Shown: piece after piece, positions 34,568 through 44,000 of the stretch
Position numbering within the stretch: the first letter of the stretch is position 1
Layout: the number at the start of each line of letters is the position of its first letter
DNA from: DASVEG01 sp035540495
Lineage (GTDB): Bacteria > Actinomycetota > Acidimicrobiia > Acidimicrobiales > CADCTF01
Reading direction: 5' to 3'
Length of the DNA stretch: 64,000 nt
NCBI GenBank assembly: GCA_035540495.1
Contig: DATLGL010000064.1
Coordinates: 68,364 to 132,363, forward strand
The notes under the pieces: generated by a model
Databases searched by the model: none
What the model was told of the DNA's origin: nothing
Seen by the model: only the letters and a program-made list of their open reading frames with translations
Translations under genes and position numbers: made by a program

Positions 34568-36166
34568 ACCACGCTCGCCCCGTTCGTCACCCGCTACGCC
34601 CCGAACGGGATGGTGTGCAGCGTCGACCACCTCGCTTCCAACGCCGGCGTGAGCGTGATGCGCATTGGTGGCTCCGCCGTCGACGGAGCGATCGCCACGA
34701 GCGCGGTGCTCGCCGTCACGACGCAGCACATGTGCGGCATGGGTGGCGATCTGTTCGCCCTGGTGCACACCGGCGGCACGGATGCTCCGGCGGTGCTGAA
34801 CTCGTCGGGCAGAGCCGGTTCCGGAGCCGACGCCGACCGTGTCCGCAGCGAGGGCCTCGACCGCATCCCCCGTACGGGACACATCGCGGCGGTTCCGGTG
34901 CCCGGCTGCGTCGACGGATGGCTCGCCCTGCACGAGCGGTTCGGACGGCTCCCGTTGCGAGACGTCCTCGCACCGGCGCACGCACTGGCGGTCGACGGCT
35001 TCACCGTGTCCCCCACCCTCGCGGGGTCTGCACGTCGCCTCTTCGACCTCACCGTTCCGGGCGCGGGCGACTACATCGACGGCCGCACCGCGCTGCGGGC
35101 CGGTGATCGGGTCGTTCGCCCCGGTGTGGCGCGGGCCCTGGCCGCGATCGTGCAGCACGGCCGCGACGGCTTCTACGGCGGCGAGTTCGGCGAAGGGCTG
35201 ATCGAAGCCGGCGGCGGGGAGTTCGTGCCCGCGGATCTGGAGACCCCGCTCGCGGACTGGGTCGACGGGCTCGCTGTCGAGGTCTGGCACCGGCGCATCT
35301 GGACCGTCCCGCCGAACTCGCAGGGCTACCTCACCCTCGCCGGGTCGTGGATCGCGGAGCGCCTGCCGCTGCCCGACGCCGCAGACGATCCGGCGTGGCC
35401 GCACCTCCTCGTCGAAGCAGCCCGGCAGGCGGGATTCGACCGCCAGGACGTGCTGCACGAACACGCGGATGGTCGGGCGCTCATCGCGCCCGACCGATTG
35501 ACGCCGCGGCTCGACGCCATCGACCCTGAGCGGGCCGCGACCCTCGGCGGCTCCTTCGACGGAGGCGGCACCATCTACCTGTGCGCGGCCGACGCACGCG
35601 ACGGCATGGCGGTGTCGTTGATCCAGTCGAACTACTCGGGGTTCGGGTCGATGATCATCGAGCCGCGGACGCGGATCTTCCTGCAGAACCGGGGTGCGGG
35701 ATTCAACCTCGTCCCCGGACATCCCGCGGAGTACGGCCCCGGCCGGCGCCCGCCGCACACGCTCGCGCCGGCCCTCGTGACGAAGCTCGACGGCACCTTC
35801 GACGCCGTCCTCGGCACGATGGGCGGTGACAGCCAGCCGCAGGTCGTCCTCCAGCTCCTCGCTCGCATCTACGGCCCCGGTGTGGCCGAGGAGCCCGGTG
35901 ACGCCATCGCCGCGCCTCGCTTCGTCCTGACCGGCTCGCAGCCCGGCTACGACGTGTGGGACGACGGCGGCCGCGTCACCGTCTCGCTCGACGCGCACGC
36001 GCCGCGAGCGTGGGCGGACGGACTCGCCGCTCGAGGTCATCGCGTCGACCGCCTCCGCCCGTGGTCGTCCGACGCCGGACACGCGCACCTGATCACCGGC
36101 GTCGAAGGCGGCGTCGCGGGCGCAGCAGATCCCCGCAGCCACGGCGGCGCGGCAGCCGGGTTCTGA
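34565..36166 (+). CDS. Gamma-glutamyltransferase family protein
   Basis: The 533-residue Ntn-hydrolase precursor has the autoprocessing site at DGGGTIYLCAAD, where Thr336 would become the nucleophile of the small subunit. QSNYSGFGSMI and GTMGGDSQPQVVLQLL are family landmarks. It transfers or hydrolyses gamma-glutamyl groups (glutathione-like substrates) or belongs to a related acylase subgroup. No signal peptide is seen, so it is probably cytoplasmic. Its end overlaps or nearly abuts the Mug gene. Confidence 0.9.
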   Translation: MTTLAPFVTRYAPNGMVCSVDHLASNAGVSVMRIGGSAVDGAIATSAVLAVTTQHMCGMGGDLFALVHTGGTDAPAVLNSSGRAGSGADADRVRSEGLDRIPRTGHIAAVPVPGCVDGWLALHERFGRLPLRDVLAPAHALAVDGFTVSPTLAGSARRLFDLTVPGAGDYIDGRTALRAGDRVVRPGVARALAAIVQHGRDGFYGGEFGEGLIEAGGGEFVPADLETPLADWVDGLAVEVWHRRIWTVPPNSQGYLTLAGSWIAERLPLPDAADDPAWPHLLVEAARQAGFDRQDVLHEHADGRALIAPDRLTPRLDAIDPERAATLGGSFDGGGTIYLCAADARDGMAVSLIQSNYSGFGSMIIEPRTRIFLQNRGAGFNLVPGHPAEYGPGRRPPHTLAPALVTKLDGTFDAVLGTMGGDSQPQVVLQLLARIYGPGVAEEPGDAIAAPRFVLTGSQPGYDVWDDGGRVTVSLDAHAPRAWADGLAARGHRVDRLRPWSSDAGHAHLITGVEGGVAGAADPRSHGGAAAGF

Positions 36167-36219
36167 GGTTCGACCGCCGGCTCCCGCGCCGGCTCGCCGA
36201 TCTGCACTGGGCCACGTCG

Positions 36220-36843
36220 GTGGGCGACGAGGTCACAATCGACGTCGATCCCGACGCACGACCCAGCGACGCGCCAACCCTCGACGACCTCCTGATCGGG
36301 GCGGGCTTCCAACCGCTGCACACCGTCGGGCCGCCTCGGGCGCGCCGTGTGCTCTCGCTCCCCGACACCCTCGGCCAAGGGATGCGCGTGCTCACGTGCG
36401 GACTGAATCCAGCGATCTACGCGGCCGAACGCGGCGTCGGCTTCGCCCGCGGCAGCAACCGCTTCTGGAAGGCGGTCCTCGCAGCCGGCCTCGCCAGCGT
36501 CGAGCGCGACCCGCGGCACGCGTTCGACGTGCACGGCCTCGGTATGACCGACCTCTGCAAACGGGCCACGGTGGCGTCGTCGGAGGTCAACGCAGACGAA
36601 TACAGCGAGGGCGCGCGCCGCGTCGAAGCGCTCGTGCGCTGGCTGCGCCCACGCGTGGTCGCCTTCGTCGGGCTCGAGGGGTGGCGCGCGGCGGTCGACC
36701 GCGGCGCCGCCCCTGGCCTCCAGGACCGCACGTTCGGCGGACGTCCCGCCTACGTGCTGCCTTCGACGAGCGGGCTGAACGCGCACGTCCGCCTCGACGA
36801 CCTCGTCGCCCACTTCCGTGAAGTGGCTCGGCTCGCCCAGTAG
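36220..36843 (+). CDS. mug: Mug-type G:T/U mismatch-specific uracil-DNA glycosylase
   Basis: The 207-residue form (from GTG 36220) contains the Mug core: GLNPAIYAAERGVGF with the catalytic Asn, GSNRFWKA and the C-terminal LPSTSGLNAH. It removes U or T mispaired with G. About 55 residues precede the core and resemble the tail of a methyltransferase. The reading frame between the ggt stop and GTG 36220 also looks coding (LPRRLADLHWATSVGDEV). Yet it has no ATG, GTG or TTG, only CTG at 36163 overlapping the ggt stop as CTGA. The true start is therefore uncertain. Confidence 0.85.
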   Translation: MGDEVTIDVDPDARPSDAPTLDDLLIGAGFQPLHTVGPPRARRVLSLPDTLGQGMRVLTCGLNPAIYAAERGVGFARGSNRFWKAVLAAGLASVERDPRHAFDVHGLGMTDLCKRATVASSEVNADEYSEGARRVEALVRWLRPRVVAFVGLEGWRAAVDRGAAPGLQDRTFGGRPAYVLPSTSGLNAHVRLDDLVAHFREVARLAQ

Positions 36844-36858
36844 CTACGGTCGCCGGCC

Positions 36859-37800
36859 ATGAAGTTGCGCGTCTTCACCGAGCCCCAGCAGGGCGCCTCC
36901 TACGACCAGCTCCTTGCTGTCGCCCGCACCGCGGAGGAGCTCGGCTTCGACGCCTTCTTCCGCAGCGACCACTACCACCACATGGGCCCTGGCGACGGCG
37001 TGCCGGGCCCCACCGACGCGTGGACGACACTCGCCGCGCTGGCGAGGGAGACGGCGACGATCCGGCTCGGGACGCTCGTCAGCTCCGCCACGTTCCGGCA
37101 TCCCGGGATCCTGGCGATACAGGTCGCGCAGGTCGACGCGATGAGCGGCGGCCGTGTCGAGCTCGGGCTCGGTGCCGGTTGGTTCGAGCAGGAGCACCTC
37201 GCCTACGGCATCCCGTTCCCGTCGTCGCTGCGGGAGCGTTTCGATCGCCTCGAAGATCAGCTCGCGATCGTGCGCGGCCTGTGGACCACGCCCGTCGGCG
37301 AGAGGTTCTCGTACGACGGTCGCTACCACAGCGTCGTCGAGTCGCCTGCTCTCCCGAAGCCCGAGCAGCGGCCTCACCCGCCGATCATCATCGGTGGCGG
37401 TGGGCCGAAGCGGACGCCACGACTCGCGGCACGCTACGCGAGCGAGTTCAACGCGCCGCCGTTCCCGCACACGGCCGACGTCGCCGGCGCGATGTTCAGC
37501 CGGGTGCGGGCCGCGTGCGAGAGCGAGGGCCGCGACCCGTCGACGATGACGTTCAGCGCAGCCGTCGTCGTCTGCGTCGGCGCGACCGAGGGCGAGCTTC
37601 ACCGCCGGGCCGGCGCCCTGCAGCGTCCGCTCGACCAGATCCGCTCAGGGGCTGCGGTCGGGACACCACAGGAAGTCGTCGACAAGCTCGCCGCGTACGG
37701 CCAGGCAGGCGCCGATCGCATCTATCTGCAGACGTTCGACCTCGACGACCTCGATCACCTCCGCCTCGTCGCGGCGGACGTCATGCCCCACCTCGCCTGA
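36859..37800 (+). CDS. F420-dependent LLM-class oxidoreductase
   Basis: The 313-residue TIM-barrel protein matches luciferase-like F420 enzymes. FRSDHYHH is near 31, GTLVSSATFRHPGILA near 73 and MSGGRVELGLGAGWFEQEH near 95 are typical of the F420 group. It would transfer a hydride between F420H2 and an unknown organic substrate. ATG 36859 follows TACGGT by 8 nt, so the gene has its own leaderless promoter 15 bp after mug. Confidence 0.9.
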   Translation: MKLRVFTEPQQGASYDQLLAVARTAEELGFDAFFRSDHYHHMGPGDGVPGPTDAWTTLAALARETATIRLGTLVSSATFRHPGILAIQVAQVDAMSGGRVELGLGAGWFEQEHLAYGIPFPSSLRERFDRLEDQLAIVRGLWTTPVGERFSYDGRYHSVVESPALPKPEQRPHPPIIIGGGGPKRTPRLAARYASEFNAPPFPHTADVAGAMFSRVRAACESEGRDPSTMTFSAAVVVCVGATEGELHRRAGALQRPLDQIRSGAAVGTPQEVVDKLAAYGQAGADRIYLQTFDLDDLDHLRLVAADVMPHLA

Positions 37801-37816
37801 CGCGGCGACGCGCCGG

Positions 37817-38695
37817 TCAGGCGCCCTTCTTGAACGCGACCTGGAAGTCGAGCCCCGCACCCTCACCCGGCACGAGCGCGAACCCGCGCGGATCGGTCGG
37901 CGACGGGAACGACGCGAGGTCGAAGGTCCAGGTGCCGGTCTCCGCGTTGCGCTTCCCGAGCACGCACGAGCCCGCATCGAACGGCGGCGCGCCATCGAGC
38001 GGGATGGCTTCGCCGTCCTTCCAGTTCGCGGTGGTCACCTGACACGCCTGCACGACGACGGGGCCGTTCGTGCTCCGGGCACCTGCCGGGTCTTCTGCCA
38101 GCGTCAGCACCTTCTGGTCACCGGCGAGGCGGATGTAGCTGCGCTTGTCGTCGGTGAGGCGCACGCCGACCGGAAGCGTGCCCGACGGAACGCCCTGCGC
38201 GGCCAGCGGGGTGCCGGACTGGCGCGACGCCCACGTGCTGCCGACGATGCGAAGTGGTGCACCGGTCGTCGTGGTGTCGCTGTCGACGCTGTTGCCGTCG
38301 AAGACGAACGCCGGGGTGTCGTTCGACGACGGGAAGGACGTGTCGGCTGAGCCGGAGCTCGAGCCACCCGTGCTCCCGCCGAACGACTCGAACGATCCGC
38401 TCGGGCCGAACGACGGCGACGAGCCAGAGAACGCAGGCGTGCCCGCGAACGCTCCACTGTCTGCCACCCCCGGAGCCGCCGGCGGCACGGACGTCGCGGA
38501 GCCGGCGCCACCGGGCGCGGAAGCGCGCGTGCTGTCGAGGAGCGACGCGCTGTCGGAGAGTGCGCCCTCCACCGACTCGGGCTTCGGGAGGATCGCGAAC
38601 GCGGCGAGGAGGATCACCAAGCCGATGGCGACCGGCCGGTACCGCCGAAGCGCACGACTGACGTCGCCCAACGTGATCACCGAAAGCGCCCCCAT
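37817..38695 (-). CDS. Membrane-anchored extracytoplasmic protein sharing its anchor with the binding protein of the adjacent transporter
   Basis: The 292-residue protein has a short cytoplasmic N-terminus MGALSVITLGDVSRALRRYRP, a membrane segment (about 22-38), a Ser/Gly-rich linker (about 45-125) and an extracytoplasmic domain (about 128-290) with two cysteines (VQACQV, GSCVLG). The first 21 residues align without gaps to MGNWQNVTLADIAKGFARYRP of the binding protein at 44044. That match fixes ATG 38695 as the start over the TTG at 38728. The C-terminal domain is unrecognised. It is encoded divergently from the transporter operon, 100 bp away. Confidence 0.75.
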   Translation of the reverse strand: MGALSVITLGDVSRALRRYRPVAIGLVILLAAFAILPKPESVEGALSDSASLLDSTRASAPGGAGSATSVPPAAPGVADSGAFAGTPAFSGSSPSFGPSGSFESFGGSTGGSSSGSADTSFPSSNDTPAFVFDGNSVDSDTTTTGAPLRIVGSTWASRQSGTPLAAQGVPSGTLPVGVRLTDDKRSYIRLAGDQKVLTLAEDPAGARSTNGPVVVQACQVTTANWKDGEAIPLDGAPPFDAGSCVLGKRNAETGTWTFDLASFPSPTDPRGFALVPGEGAGLDFQVAFKKGA

Positions 38696-38795
38696 GAAGA
38701 AGGAGGATATTCGACGCGACTCGAACAATTGACACTGGAGTCACTAACGTCGAAGCACCGAGCCGAGGGGGGCACGGGTTGGGGGTCAACACCGC

Positions 38796-41018
38796 GTGAG
38801 CAGCGACACCGTTGCGCGTCCGGCCGACGCCGAGCGCCGCGCCGCATCGCCGATCGACGACGACCGCGTCCGCAAGGCCGCCACCGCGCTCGCCGGCGCG
38901 CTCGTCTTCTACTGGGTCATGCAGCGCCTGTGGCCCGCGCCCATCGGCGTCTACCTGCAGGGCATGGTGATCGGCGGGCTCACCGCGCTGATCGCGTTCG
39001 GTCTCGCCCTGGTCTACCGGGCGAACCGCATCATCAACTTCGCCCAGGGCGATCTCGGTGGCGTTCCCGCCGCGCTCAGCGTCCTCCTGATCCTCGGGCC
39101 CGGCGTGAACTACTTCCTCGCCGTCCCGATCGGGCTGATCGCTGCGTTCGCGCTCGGCGGGATCGTCGAGTTCGTCTTCATCCGCCGGTTCTTCAAGGCG
39201 CCGCGGCTGATCCTCACCGTCGCGACCATCGCGGTCTCGCAGATCCTCGCCGGCGTCGCTACGGCGCTCCCCCGCGTGTTCGGGCTCTCCCGTCCCCCGA
39301 CCGACTTCCCGTCGCCGTTCACGTGGAGCTTCAGCGTCGGCACCGTCGTGTTCCGCGGCAACGAGGTCTTGGCGATGATCGCCGTGCCGCTCGTGATCGC
39401 GGCGCTCACGTTCCTCCTCCGCTACACCAACATCGGCATCGCGATCCGGGCCAGCGCAGAGGGCGCCGACCGCGCCGCGCTGCTCGGCGTGCCGGTCAAG
39501 CGCATCCAGACGATCGTGTGGGTCGTCGCGACCGTGCTCGGCTTCATCGCGATCTTCCTCCGGGCGGGCATCGTGGGCCTGCCGATCGGCAGCGTCCTCG
39601 GGCCGACGATCCTCATCCGGGCGCTGACCGCAGCGGTCCTCGGTCGGATGGAGAAGTTCCCCACGATCTTCGTCGCTTCTCTCGCCCTCGGCATCGTCGA
39701 GGCCAACATCATCTTCGCCACGGGCGAGCCCACCCTCGGTGACGCCGTGCTGTTCGTCATCGTGCTCGGCGCGCTGCTCCTGCAGCGGCGCGGCGCGGCC
39801 GCCCGGGTGGACGACGACCAGGCGAGCACCTGGCAGGCAGCGAGGGAGGTCCGCCCGATCCCCCGCGAACTCGCTCACCTCCCGGAGGTGAAGTGGGGCG
39901 TGCGTGGGCTGATCGCCCTGTTCGTGGGCTTCCTCGTCGTCTTCCCGCAGATCGCGAGCGACGCCCGCACCGACCTCGGCGGCGTCGTGCTCATCTTCGT
40001 GATGATCGGGCTGTCGCTCGTTGTGCTCACCGGCTGGAGCGGCCAGGTCAGCCTCGGTCAGGTCGCCTTCCTCGGCATCGGTGCCGCGGTCGGCGGGTAC
40101 CTGTCGAACACGCGCGGGTGGGACCTCTCGCTCGCGTTGCTCGGCGCCGGCGCGGCCGGCGCCATCGCGGCGATGGTGATCGGGCTCCCGGCGCTGCGGA
40201 TCCGGGGGTTGTTCCTCGCGGTGGTGACGCTGGCGTTCGCGCTGGCGACGTCGTCGTACGCGCTCAACGCCGAGTACATCTCGTGGCTGCCGGTCAACCG
40301 CCTCGAGCGGACGCCGCTGTTCGGGCGCATCAGCGTCGCCAGCGAAGACCGCATGTACTACCTCTGCCTCGTCTCGCTCTTCCTCATGGTCGCTGTCGTG
40401 CGGGGGATCAGGAAGAGCAGGACCGGGCGGGTGCTCATCGCGGTGCGCGAGAACTCGCGTGGCGCTCAGGCCTACGGGGTGAACGCCACCGTCGCGAAGC
40501 TCACCGCCTTCGCCATGTCGGGCTTCATCGCCGCCTTCGCCGGCGGCGTGTTCGTCCACCACCAGCAGGCGCTCGGCATCTCCGCCTACACGGTTCAGCA
40601 GAGCCGAGAGGCGTTCACCATGATCGTCATCGGCGGTCTCGGGTCGATCCCCGGAGCGTTCCTCGGCGCCTTCGTGATCAAGGGCGTCAGCTACTTCCAG
40701 AGCATCTTCCCCGAGATCATCCGGCCGTATCTGAACTTCTTCACGACCGGCGTCGGCTTGCTGTTCGTGCTCCTCGTCGTGCCCGGCGGGTTCAGCCAGC
40801 TCTTCTACGCGCTGCGCGACCGGCTCCTGCGAGCGGTCGCCGACCGACGAGGTCTCGTGGTGCCGAGCCTGATCGCCGACATGCGCGTCGCGGCCACCAC
40901 GCCCGAGGAGGTCGCCGACGCAGGCCTCGTCACCGACGACTTCGACGTCGAAGCATCGCTCGCCCACGCCGCGGACGCGGTCGACGCAGACACCACGAAG
41001 GAGATGTCGAACGCATGA
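38796..41018 (+). CDS. Fused LivH-LivM-type ABC importer permease
   Basis: The 740-residue membrane protein joins two permease units usually encoded apart. The LivH-like half (about 30-345) has NRIINFAQGDLGGVPA and GRMEKFPTIFVASLALGI. The LivM-like half (about 365-700) has GWSGQVSLGQVAFLGIGAA and the EAA-like loop RENSRGAQAYGVN. Together it could form a whole HAAT-family translocation pore in one chain. A hydrophilic linker (about 335-365) joins the halves and a 55-residue acidic tail ends the protein. GTG 38796 starts the gene, with GGGGGT upstream. The stop overlaps the next start as ATGA. Confidence 0.92.
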   Translation: MSSDTVARPADAERRAASPIDDDRVRKAATALAGALVFYWVMQRLWPAPIGVYLQGMVIGGLTALIAFGLALVYRANRIINFAQGDLGGVPAALSVLLILGPGVNYFLAVPIGLIAAFALGGIVEFVFIRRFFKAPRLILTVATIAVSQILAGVATALPRVFGLSRPPTDFPSPFTWSFSVGTVVFRGNEVLAMIAVPLVIAALTFLLRYTNIGIAIRASAEGADRAALLGVPVKRIQTIVWVVATVLGFIAIFLRAGIVGLPIGSVLGPTILIRALTAAVLGRMEKFPTIFVASLALGIVEANIIFATGEPTLGDAVLFVIVLGALLLQRRGAAARVDDDQASTWQAAREVRPIPRELAHLPEVKWGVRGLIALFVGFLVVFPQIASDARTDLGGVVLIFVMIGLSLVVLTGWSGQVSLGQVAFLGIGAAVGGYLSNTRGWDLSLALLGAGAAGAIAAMVIGLPALRIRGLFLAVVTLAFALATSSYALNAEYISWLPVNRLERTPLFGRISVASEDRMYYLCLVSLFLMVAVVRGIRKSRTGRVLIAVRENSRGAQAYGVNATVAKLTAFAMSGFIAAFAGGVFVHHQQALGISAYTVQQSREAFTMIVIGGLGSIPGAFLGAFVIKGVSYFQSIFPEIIRPYLNFFTTGVGLLFVLLVVPGGFSQLFYALRDRLLRAVADRRGLVVPSLIADMRVAATTPEEVADAGLVTDDFDVEASLAHAADAVDADTTKEMSNA

Positions 41019-44000
41019 CCGGGCTGAAGAAGCGCCTGCTCGGCGTCACCGGTGGAGCGAACCCGACGCCGCTCCTCGTCCTCTTCTCGCTGAACGCCGT
41101 CGACGAGCTCGACCGCGCCGCGTTCGCGGTGCTCACGCCGGAGATCCGAGACGCCTTCGGTCTCAACAACCAGGGCATCCTCTCGGTGATCGCGATCGTC
41201 GGCGCCCTGTCGTACGGGCTCCAGCCGTTCATCGGCTTCCTCGCCGACCGCAAGTCGCGGGTGCGCATCGCGATCCTCGGCGCTGCGATCTGGGCGAGCT
41301 TCACGGTCCTGACCGGGTTGGCTCCCTTCATCTGGGTGCTCATCATCGCCAGGTGCGGTACGGCGATCGGGCGGTTCGTCAACGACCCGACGCACAACTC
41401 GCTGCTCGCCGACTACTACGAGCCCGAGCACCGCATCAAGGTCTACGGCGTCCACCGGGCCGCGAACTCGGTCGGCCAGATCCTTGGCCCGCTCGCGGGC
41501 GGTTTCCTCGCTGCGGCCTTCACGTGGCGGGCGCCGTTCCTGGCGTTCCCGATCTTCACGGTTCTCGCGATCGTCTTCGCCGTCAGCAAGCTGCGCGAGC
41601 CGGTGCGCGGCCGCTTCGACCGCATGGCGATGGGTGCCAGCGAGGAGATCGCCGACACCGAAGAGACCGCCGCTTCGTTCGCGGAGAGCTGGCGCATCTG
41701 CAACCAGGTGATGACCTTGCGGCGCATCTGGCTGTCACTCCCCTTCCTGGCCGCGTCGCTGATCGGGCTCGGCTCGCTCACGTCCCTGTTCTACGAAGAC
41801 GTCTTCGGGTTGAGCGAAGCCGAACGTGGTGTGATCGCCGCGATAGCCGAGCCGTTCCAGCTGCTCGGGATCCTCATCGGCATCCCGCTCGCGACGAAGC
41901 TCTTCAACCGGGGCCCGGGCCTCGTCCTCAAGTTCCTTGGCGTCGTCGGCACGCTCAGCGGCGTGTTCCTCGCCCTGTTCGCCCTGGCCCCGAGCGTGCC
42001 GATCGCCGTCGGCCTGAACATCCTCGCCTCGTCGGTGCTCGGCATCCTCGGCCCCGGCATCAACGCCGTGCTCTCGCAGGCGATCCCGCCCCGGGCGCGC
42101 AGCCTCGGCTTCTCGATCGGGTCGCTCTACGTGATCCCGGGCTTCCTGATCCTGATCGTGATCGGCGGCTTCGCAGATTCGATCGGCATCCGTGGTGCCC
42201 TGATCATGATGTTGCCCGTCTTCCTCATCGGAGCGTTCATCATCGCCAGCGCGGGCTCGTTCGTCGAGGCCGACATCAACAAGGTCCGCACGTCCGCCGT
42301 CGCCCAGTCGGAAGTGCTGGCGGCCCGTCGCGACGGCCGGGCGAAGCTCCTCCTCGTGAAGGACCTCGACGTCGGCTACGACTCGGTGCAGGTGCTCTTC
42401 GGCGTGAACTTCGAGGTCGAGGAGGGCCAGATCATCGCCCTGCTCGGCACGAACGGCGCCGGCAAGTCGACCCTGCTCAAGGCGATCTCCGGTCTGCTCC
42501 CCGCATCTGCGGGCGCGGTGATCTTCGACGGCGTCGACATGACCTACGCCCCGCCCCAGGAGGTCGCCGGCCGCGGCGTCGTGCAGGTGCCCGGCGGCAA
42601 GGGCGTGTTCCCGACGCTGTCCGTCGAGGAGAACCTCAAGATCGCAGGGTGGATGTATCGCGGCGACCAGGAGTACGTGCAGCGCGCCACCGAGCAGGTG
42701 CTCGAGTACTTCCCGGTGCTGCGGGAGCGTTGGAACCAGCCGGCCGGGAACCTCTCGGGCGGCGAGCAGCAGATGCTCACCCTCGGCCAGGCGTTCATCA
42801 CCAAGCCCCGCCTGCTGATGATCGACGAGCTCTCCCTCGGCCTCGCCCCGATCATCGTCGAGCAGCTCCTCAAGATCGTGAAGGCGATCCAGGAGAACGG
42901 CACCACGATCATCCTCGTCGAGCAGTCGGTGAACGTCGCCCTGACCGTGGCCGACACGGCGTTCTTCCTCGAGAAGGGTGAGATCCGGTTCCAGGGCCCG
43001 ACGGCGGAGCTGCTCGACCGTCCAGACGTCCTGCGCTCGGTCTTCCTCGAAGGCGCCGGATCGGTGGAGGGTGGCGAGGCGTCGAAGAAGCTGGCGCCAG
43101 CTCGCGCCCGCGGTGCGGTGACGGTCGACCGCGACGACGCACGCGTCGTTCTGGAGACGCGCAACCTGTCGAAGCGGTTCGGCGGCATCGTCGCCACGAA
43201 CGACGTCTCGTTCAAGCTCTACGAGAACGAGATCCTCGGCTTCATCGGCCCGAACGGCGCAGGCAAGACCACGCTCTTCGACGAGATCTCGGGGTTCCTC
43301 CCGCTCGACGGCGGACGCATCTTCCTCCTCGGAGAAGACGTGACGGAGCTCGGCCCGGACGGTCGGGCGCGACTCGGCCTCGGCCGGTCGTTCCAGGACG
43401 CTCGCCTCTTCCCTGCCCTGACCGTGCGCGACACGATCGCGGTCGCGCTCGAGCGCCAGATCGACGTGCGCGACCCGTTGGCCGCAGCCCTCAACCTGCC
43501 GTCGGTCGCGGACTCCGAGAACGACGTCGAAGCCAAGGTCGACGAGCTGATCGAGCTCATGGGCATCCAGGCCTTCGCCGACAAGTTCGTGTCGGAGCTC
43601 TCGACCGGCAGCCGGCGCATCGTCGACCTCGCGTGCATCCTCGCCCACGAGCCGAAGGTCATCCTCTTCGACGAGCCGTCGTCGGGCATCGCCCAGCGAG
43701 AGACCGAGGCGCTCGGCCCGCTCCTCCTCCGCATCCGCGAGACGACCGGGGCGAGCCTGCTCGTGATCGAGCACGACATGCCGCTCATCACCTCGATCTC
43801 CGACCGGATGATCGCCCTCGATCTGGGCACCGTCGTCACCGACGGGCCGCCGCACGAGGTCGTCAACCACCCACAGGTCGTGGCGTCGTACCTCGGCACC
43901 GACGAGGCGGTCATCGCGCGCTCCGGCGGCCGCACGACCATCGGCTCCACCAACGGATCCACCAACGGCTCGACCCGCCGGCGCACCCGCCGGCGCACCG

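Noticed and set aside
37801..37816. CGGCG-ACG-CGCCG inverted repeat as a terminator between convergent genes
   Set aside because: The stem is 5 bp with a 3-nt loop and no T-run; in DNA of this G+C content it is expected by chance.
38729..38750. TTGACA followed by TAACGT as a promoter for the permease operon
   Set aside because: The spacing is only 10 bp, too short for a sigma-70-type promoter, and no better -10 lies at 16-18 bp.
38118..40967. 949-codon open frame on the minus strand opposite the permease fusion
   Set aside because: Its product is Asp/Glu/Arg/His-rich low-complexity sequence with no domains; it is the antisense shadow of a clear permease in G+C-rich DNA.
39893..41014. Upstream extension of the MFS-ABC frame into the permease gene
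   Set aside because: It is an out-of-frame reading of the permease; ATG 41015 with an ATGA overlap is the natural start.
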